Shown here one piece after another: positions 1-8,100 of a DNA stretch of 8,957 bases; position 1 is the first letter of the stretch; each line of letters starts with the position of its first letter. The position numbers were made by a program, and so were the translations under genes. The DNA is from a bacterium (GTDB lineage Bacteria; CBDUZB01; JAGLHV01). The stretch lies in contig JAGLYT010000047.1 of the NCBI GenBank assembly GCA_023132075.1, positions 1-8,957 on the forward strand. Reading direction: 5' to 3'. The notes beneath the pieces are model-generated. The model was not told where the DNA came from, did no database searches, and saw only the letters and a list, made by a program, of their open reading frames with translations.

Positions 1-2100
1 ATCTTTTATCGCATTAAAATTGCTTGCGTCCTTTACGCTCAACACTACCTTTATCCCCTCCGGCGTACTAACTATATTTCCTACTATCTGTCCCTTGCTG
101 TTTATCTCTATCTGCTTTATTTCCGCTAAGTTTATCTGTCTGCCTATCCCCTCGTTTTCTAACATATTCACAATTATTTCGTCTCTGACGACTAATTCAA
201 CCTGCTTATTGCTTGAAAATTCCTTTTGTATCTGTTCAATAAAAACCCTTCTGTCTGCTCTGGAAAGAGCTTCAATTTGAGAATTATAAATATTAATTTT
301 ATTCCTGGGAGCTAAAACAATAACCTCCTTATTTGAGTAACTAATATCAGCAGCTATCTTATCCATTATAAACTTACGATTATTGGAAGAAATTTCTATA
401 GTATTTAATACCACTTTCTGTATCGAAAGTTCAGCTATCTGAGTCCAGATTTCAGCAAGCTCTGCTTTATTATCTATTTTGCCTAAATCAAAAGCATATA
501 TCCCTGCCTCCTGGTCTATTATTCTCACTTTAACCTGTTCATTGATGCTTATAACCTTCTCAATCCCCGGAATTTTTGTCTGGCTGGCTAAAACATTATT
601 CGGAAGATTAAAGACCATATTTACTTCCCCGGTAATCAGCTTATTTATTCTATCATCAACAAAAACACGATGCTGATTACTATCAAAAACTTTACCTTCC
701 GCAATTATATTGACCTGTCGTTGTGCCGGATTATTTCCTATTTCTTCCATCGCCCAATCTCTCACCGTTGCTAAATCTATCACTTTTTTATTAACATCAC
801 GCAATTCTATACTCACATAATCAGACTGCTCGGCTATTTCTTTAATTTGTATTTTTACCGCTTCCATATTTTGAGAAGTAAGTGAGTTCACTCTAATTAC
901 ACTATATACTTTTTCTGAAATTGGTAAAGTTCCCTGCCTTATTTCTAATATCCCGTTGAGTTTAGTAAAAGGAACCCCAAAATTTACTCCTGGAATAATA
1001 TATGGATTCAGTATTGGTTGCTGTTGCATCTGTTGATGCAGTTCCTGCATAAAAGGTATCTGTTTCTGATCATTTATTTCTTTTATTTTTATTTCTCTCC
1101 GTTGATCAAGATTCAAAGCCCGTTCTACCAAAGATTTTTCTACCCAGGCTCGAAGTTTCGGATCATTAATACAGGGCATTTCTATTTCCCCTTGTTTAAT
1201 GACAGCTATTTCTCTGGTTCTTGCTGTCTTTCCCCAAATAATAGTATAGCTCTTTTCTGTGCTCTCCAGTGCATTCTTTAACATTGTCAGTTTACTGTTA
1301 CTTATTGCTTTAGGGACATTCAATACTATCCTTTCTACATCCCCAATTTCTGCGTGTTTTTTTAACATATATTTCAAAACAGCAAATCCTATCGGACTAT
1401 CAATTTGTTTACTGCTTACGGAGATAACTTCTATTCCTTTTATTTTCCCTACCTTAACCACTGCCGTACTATAAAAAGTATTGTCTTTCTCATCAACTAT
1501 AGAAAAAGGACGTATTTCCACTTCCTTAGCTTTAGAATACAAACAAACATTTAAATCATCCACTATCTTAGCTGCTATTTCTTTACCGTTAACGGAAGGG
1601 ACATTTATTACTATTTTCTCCTTTTCAGAAGTGGTAAGTACCGATAACAGGTCCGTTTCAGTAACAAGATTAAACTGCTGATTGATATCTTCCAATTGTT
1701 CTGGTTTAAAAGTGAATTCTTTAATATCGTTGGATTTTACGGTCATTAATGGAACCTTTCCCCCTGAATGCAAAAGAGGATTAATTAATTTCTCAGCATA
1801 AACATCTTTCAACTGCTGAGCATTAACCGTATCACCTGAAGACATCCAAAGTGCCTGATGCCCATCGACATTATTAAGCACAATGGTTAAAGGAACTTTT
1901 ATTTCAACAGCAGTATTAGCCCATTCCGATAATTGTATGGTATTGTCTATGGCTATTTTTTCCGGCATCACAATAGTAATTTTACTTATTTTATTATTTT
2001 TAAAAGACGCTTCAACTTCTTTTGTTACCTTCCCGATGCGCGCGTTTTCCGCCACATTTATCTTCACTTTGTTGGCTACCTGTTCAACCCTGACCGATTC
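1..2100 (-). other. Long alpha/beta region with recurring strand motifs (residues 2286-2985, continues beyond window)
   Basis: Here Lys/Glu/Leu dominance drops and alternating beta strands and helices appear. A strand motif of the type hydrophobic-hydrophobic-N-V-P followed by a helix recurs. Examples are ITIVMPEKIA (about 2326-2335), IVINVPSVNGKEIAAKI (2448-2464), IVLNVPKAISNSKLTML (2543-2559), MVFNLPNNV (2780-2788) and VVLNTIEISSNNRKFIM (2848-2864). Intervals are about 122, 95, 237 and 65 residues, so these are diverged modules rather than a regular array. I recognise no catalytic motif: no GxSxG, HExxH or Cys-His pair. A repeated ligand-binding or structural module is possible, but no family can be named. 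The region shows no sign of ending at the window edge. Confidence 0.55.
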
Positions 2101-5100
2101 TACCTGATTTTGTAATTTTCCGGCCCTACTTTCTAAAATTTTTATGTCTTTAGGTCCGGTACCTTCGAAACTTCTGGCTACTTTAATCATATCGCTAAAA
2201 GTTCTCGCTTCAGCAAAAGATAAAGTTTCTTTTCCTTCGAATTTTAAACTATCATAATTTTTTATCCCATCCTTTATCTCTTTTATTTTAATGTCTAACT
2301 TTATCCTGGCATGAGCATCCAAACCCTTATCCTTAGACAATTCCGTAAGCAGAATTTCTATCTTTTCTCCGGTTTTAAACACTGTTTCGCGCGTAAATTC
2401 AAAGTCTTTTTGCATCTTCTTTAGCGATAAATCTACATCATTCCTTTTAACATTAAGCACTCTTTCTTCCAGGAATTTGCTGACTATATCGGCTTTGTCT
2501 TTCATACCGTCTATACCTTCCAGATCTTTACGATTGTAATGTTCAATTAAATCTTTCAATACCATAATGCCGTTTTTATGCCACAAGGTTTCCCGGATTT
2601 GAAATTTTAATCCTTCTGATCTAACAATCATCTGCTGCAGGAGAACAACCTCAGTAATTAATTTCATTGTTTCGGGATTAAGTTTTTCATTAATTTTTTT
2701 TGCGCTTGCTATTGAATTCTCTACTTTTTTACCTATATCTAAATTATTTATGTACTTATACTTAGCTTTTACTTCCAGGGCAATGTCTGAATTAATATAG
2801 AAATAAATATCTCCTAACTCTTTTGGATTCCGGCGAATTCTCCCCATCGCCTGAATAAGTAAGTCCTGGGTAAATCTCTCCACTCCGAAAAGCCGTAAAT
2901 TTATATTCCCTTTATAATCAACCCCGGTCAAACCCCGCTCATTAGAGATAATAATTCGTGCATCACCTTCAAACTTTGCGTATTTATTAATCATTGCTTC
3001 CGGTGTATTCGGTCCGATTTCTCTGACTACTTTTTCATATTTAATCTTCCCCTCAATCTCTCCATATTTATCCTTAAACAAAAATTCCAACCTTGCTTTT
3101 ACCTGCTCATACATCACCGCATCAATTATGCCGACAAGTTCCTTCCCTCCCTCTAGATAACTTTTAAAAACATCTTTAGCTACCTGATCAACCTCAAGTT
3201 TTTTTATTTCTTTAACCTTTCTGAAGTCCAGGTAAGAACCACTAATATCCATAGTTCTTCTTCCAATATGAGCTAAATATAAATCTTCCGCTGTTCTTAA
3301 TGTCCCTGTTGCCCCGGCATAGGAATCCCCTACATTTCTATGCATAACCTCGGCTAATGATGTCTGCATTTTAGTCTCGGAAACCTTCAATTTATATTTA
3401 TTCATAATATATTTTACCGAAATATCCACTTTTTGAGCATCCTTAGCAGCTGATTGAAGAGTATCTTTAGCATGTTTACAAGCCAGAGAGATCAAATAAG
3501 CAGGCTCACTGATTACCTGAGCATATTCGGCTTTTCCACCGGTACGAGGAATAATCTCTCCTACTTCTCTTCCTGCTATTTTGGCTTCTATGTTTCCTGG
3601 CATTACGACACTAAATTCCCCCTCGGAAAGAAATTTGGCACGAAATGCCGCATCAATCTGATGAGATTCAAAACCCTTGTCTTGTAATTTTTTTATTGCC
3701 TTATCACTTAAAGCATACTCTTTAGATTCTTTGCTGACATCAATATAAAAATCTGCTTTATTTTGTTCCACTTGCTTCAGGGTACCCTTTTTTAATTCCC
3801 CCTTGTCAATCATCCGGTCAATTTCCCTATAAACATCTATCATTTCACGGCAATCGGGAGGCTTAAGTGCTCGTGTCCTTTCCCCTCCGACAATATAACT
3901 TATTCGTTCGGTTAAAGACATATGAATTTCATCGAATCTGACTACATTCTGAGATTTTAAAGCTTTCATTAGTATTGGAGAATCAATCCGGTTATATAAA
4001 TGGCCTAAAGTATCCTTACTAAAAATAACCACTGTTTTGGAATCCTTAAGTGCTAACGCAAGTGCTGTCTCACCAAGCTTACCCTGTAAAGAAAGAATAT
4101 CCCCATTAACCAACTCCAACCCAAAATTCTTCATTAACTCCATATGCTTAAGCGTCCCTTGATCTAAAGTCCCTTCTATCATTTTTGCAATAGCGGAGGT
4201 TTTTTCCACAACCAGCATTGCTTTCATCTCTTCCCCTTTTAACAAATGCCTTAAAGCTATCTCCAATTCAAAACCTAAGGTCTTTCCTGCCGAAGTCCCT
4301 AAAGCTACAGTGTGATCCCGTAACATTTCAGCAATCATTGCTCTTTGCTGATTAAACTTTAATGGGTTAAGCCCTTTATGGTCCCATCCTTCTTTAGCAA
4401 AAATTCTGGCTACCTGTTCTACTAAAGCAGTCTTCATAGCAACCGGATCTATTTCTGTAATCAACCTTTCTATTTGCTTCGAATTGAGTCTTTTCTTTAT
4501 ACCATATTCTTCACACAATCTTGCCCACTCAATCCCAACAGTTGTGTCTTTAAAAAGCGTTCCCTCTAAAGCACTCTTATTTTTCCCTTCCATAAAATTT
4601 GCCCATAATTCGTGTGATAACTTAAAATCTTTTTTAAAAGCGTCATAATTATTTCTCCATTTGACTCCATAAATGTCTCCTGCCTCTTTTTCTAAACGTT
4701 CTATTCTTATCTCTATATCTTTTATCTCCTCAAACCGTGATCTTAAATCTTTTATATCATTCAGCTTGCTTTCTAATTTTTTTATTCCTTCCATTTTTTT
4801 TATTTCTATTTCGACTTCTTTGAGATCTTTTATGCCGGTTTCTTTTTTAAGTTTGCTGATTTCTAATTTAACATCACTAATCTGCAGTTTAGCTACAATA
4901 ATATGGTAAAGTAATCCCTTATTGGCTAAAACAACCGCATCAACTAATAATCTAGCATCTTTCAAATCCTTAATCGTTGTTATTTCGAATTTTATATCAC
5001 CAGCTTTAACTATTACAGATTCACCTCTTTCTATTTTCGATTCCATACCTTTTTCATACAATTGGTCTTTAAGGCTTTTTATATCCATGTGTTTTGACCG

Positions 5101-8100
5101 GTACATTTTTCCCGCTAATTCAGCGTATTTTCCTTTAATTCCGTACAGCTCTTTTATAATTAAAATATTTTCTCTGGTAAGTTTCCATGCCGTTCCCTCT
5201 ATTTCAAATTCCGGGAAATTTTTGGGATCTATTTTTTTCTCATTAATCAAATCTATTATTTCATTCTTTTGCTCTCCCGGTAACTTCTCAAAATTGCAAG
5301 TCGTTTCCACCATTTCGCTCTCTAATTTGTCTCGCAGCTGTTCAAATTTTCTAGTTGCACTATTAAGTTCCTTTTGTAAAGACCTCATACTCCTTGGTTC
5401 TGAAATTTTTATATTCAAGCCCGCTTTCTTTGCCTGAAGCTGGGCTATTTTCCATCCAAGCTGAAGACATTCCAGCTTAGCTTCCAGTTTTTTTATCTTA
5501 AGCTCTAATCCACCTTCTATCATTTCCTGTCTTATTTCCTGCCTTGTCTCCTCTATTTTACGCCCATATTCAACTACTATATCCACCGTTGCCGCTTGTT
5601 TTTCAATTTTCCGGTATTCTCCCCATTTCTGGTCTGCTAATTTATAATCACCATTTCTCTTGGCTATTTCTATTTCAAGAGTGATTTCAGCCATTTTATC
5701 ATACATTCTAATAAATTCCTGTTCATATTTAATCCTGTGTGCCTTCTCCCGAATTTCTATTGCCCTCTTAGTATTCTCAAACTTAATTTCATTGTTAATA
5801 ATTTTATCGGCAATCATTTCCTTTATCTCTTTAGAGTCTATTATATCTTCCAATTTTAACTTTACTTGCTTCCCATTGGATAATTCAAGTACAACATCTT
5901 CCTTTCCTTTAAAAACAGCCTCTATCAATTTTTCTTTTAACAACGATGATATTCTGGAATCTTCTAAAAACAACTTAATTAAGCTCTTTTTAAATTCTGT
6001 AGTCATTTCTATTTTAAAACCGTTTTCGTTAAGTGCTCCTTCTTTAAACATTTTTTCTATTTTTTCTATTTTTGCTTCTCCCTCTAAGTTTTTAAATAAA
6101 GAATCTAGTATGTATTTAGCTGCTACCACATCACCTTTTTCTATCCGCTTGCTAAGTTCATTTTTTATAGAATTGATCAATGCTTCTTCTTTAAGTCCGG
6201 TTTTTTTAGCTATTTCCAATATTACATCCTTATATAAATTTTCGCTTGTGGGTACGGCTTCTAATTCTTTTGTTTCTATCCTGGTAAGCCCATCCTTAGC
6301 TTTCAATTCGGATAAACGTTTCTCTGTGAGTATATTTATTAATGCTTCTATTTCCAGAGTAGTAAGCATTTCCCTAATTTTCGATTTTGCTATTTTCTTA
6401 ATTTCAACCTCGTCCAGATATTTTGTAAACTCAAGAAACATTTTTAGATCTCCCGCTTCTTTCAGTTTCATCTTCAACATATATGCTTTAATCAATTCCA
6501 CTTTTAAAGATGTCACTTCCAAGCCTAATTCCTGGGCTAATCCATTAAGCGTAATATCCCTTCCTTCTAATCTTATAACCCCTTCCTTAAGCAAAACAGA
6601 AAGTTTGTCCTTACCTAAAATTTCTAAGAGTAGCTGCACCTGGAAGTCCTTTACTTTTATGTCTAATTTCTTAGCAAACATATGTATATCCAATCCATCT
6701 ATTTTCATCTCTCCTTTAAGAAAACTCAACATATCACCCTTAAAATCCCTCAACCCCTCAAATAATTTACCTTCCAATAATCTGGTTTTAAATACTTCCA
6801 GTTTAAGACTGTTTATTTCTTTCACATCCAATTTTAAACCTAATTCTTTAGCTAAACTTATGATATCAGATTCCTTTAGATCCTTTATTTTAGCTAACTC
6901 AATTAATTTTGTTTTTAATGCTTCTAATTTAACCATTTTTATTTCTTCCGGCTTTAAATCTAAACCAAATTTTTCAGCTAAAGTTTTAATCTCAAGCTCT
7001 ATATCCTTTAAATCCTTTATTTTAGCTAACTCAATTAATTTTATTTTTAATGCCTCTAATTTAACCATCTTTATTTCTTCCGGCTTTAAATCTAAACCAA
7101 ATTTTTCAGCTAAAGCCATGATATCAGATTCCTTTAGATCATTTATTTTAGCTAACTCAATTAATTTTACCTTTAATACTTCTAATTTAAGAGCATCTAT
7201 CTCTTTTGGCTTCAGTTTTAAATCCAGCAAATCTTTAGCAATCTCCTTTATCTCTACATCTCTTAAATCTCTGATTTTGCATATTTCCAGCAACTTTATT
7301 TTAAGTGCTTCTATTTTAAGGGTTTTTAGTTCTGTTGGATTCAATTTTATCCCAAATTGATCCGCAAAAGCCTGAACATCTATTTTCCCTACATCCGATT
7401 TAATCCAATCCTTTAATTCCAATTTCAACAAATCAAGACTCAGTAATTTCATTTCTTTCGCATTTAATTTCAAATCAAACTTATTCGCCAGAGTCTGAAT
7501 GTCTTTTATATCTTTTATTTCCTTGTTTTTTAACATTATTGCTAATTCCTCTTTAAAGAGCTCAAATTTAAAATCTCTTAACTTCAACCCCATCGTTTCA
7601 GCTAACATATTCAAGTCCATCTCTTTTCCGCCAAATTTTATTTCAAATTCTCCGTTAATAAAACTGAATATATCTCCTTTAATTTCTTTTCCAAAAAGTA
7701 ATTTATTTAATTTCAACCCTTCCAATACCTGCAGCTTGCAAATAGACAGCTTAAGTTCTTTAAGCTGCACATCGGTCAAATCTTTTATACCAAATTCCAA
7801 AGCTAACTCTTTTAACTTTATTAGATCAACACTTTCTACCTTTGCTAATTCCAATATCTTCGCTTTGAATACTTTAAAGTTAAGGGCATTTAAATCTGCA
7901 CTTTCTAAACCCAAATCCTTAACAAACTCCTTAATATCGTCAATTTTTATGTCTTTTAACTCTTTTCCTTCAATCTTTAATATTTCCAGAAACTTTATTT
8001 TTATTATTTCTAACCTGATATCTTTTAACTCCATATCGGTTAATTTTAGATCCAGTTTTTTGACAACAGCCTTTAATACTTCAATATCTTTTAAATCTTT

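Noticed and set aside
2761-4500. The motor considered as the housekeeping secA gene
   Set aside because: It is fused in frame to long unrelated sequence on both sides. It lacks the C-terminal zinc-binding tail and the long motif V insertion, and does not keep the HTGR and RWSDG signatures.
4876-4965. Hydrophobic stretch around LLVDAVVLANKGLLYHIIVA considered as a transmembrane helix
   Set aside because: It contains Asp, Asn, Lys and His within twenty residues and leads directly into a charged coiled coil. A buried helix is more likely.
4981-5100. In-frame Met codons such as those near KHMDIKSL considered as internal gene starts
   Set aside because: No stop codon precedes any of them in this frame, and continuous coding composition runs through, so nothing supports a separate gene start.
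4922-5437. Plus-strand open frame of 171 codons, plus other short plus-strand frames between 20 and 4909
   Set aside because: None shows a motif or a plausible ribosome binding site, and all lie opposite the continuous minus-strand coding frame, in part opposite the SecA-like domain.
6862-7200. Regularly spaced repeats considered as a CRISPR array
   Set aside because: The whole unit repeats, including what would be the spacer. The period is 126-132 bp and divisible by three, and the copies sit in frame within coding sequence.
5660-7360. Plus-strand open frame of 566 codons, the longest complete ORF in the window
   Set aside because: Its translation is low-complexity Ser/Phe/Ile/Leu/Asn with internal periodicity that mirrors the minus-strand repeats. 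It lies wholly antisense to an uninterrupted frame with coherent domains.
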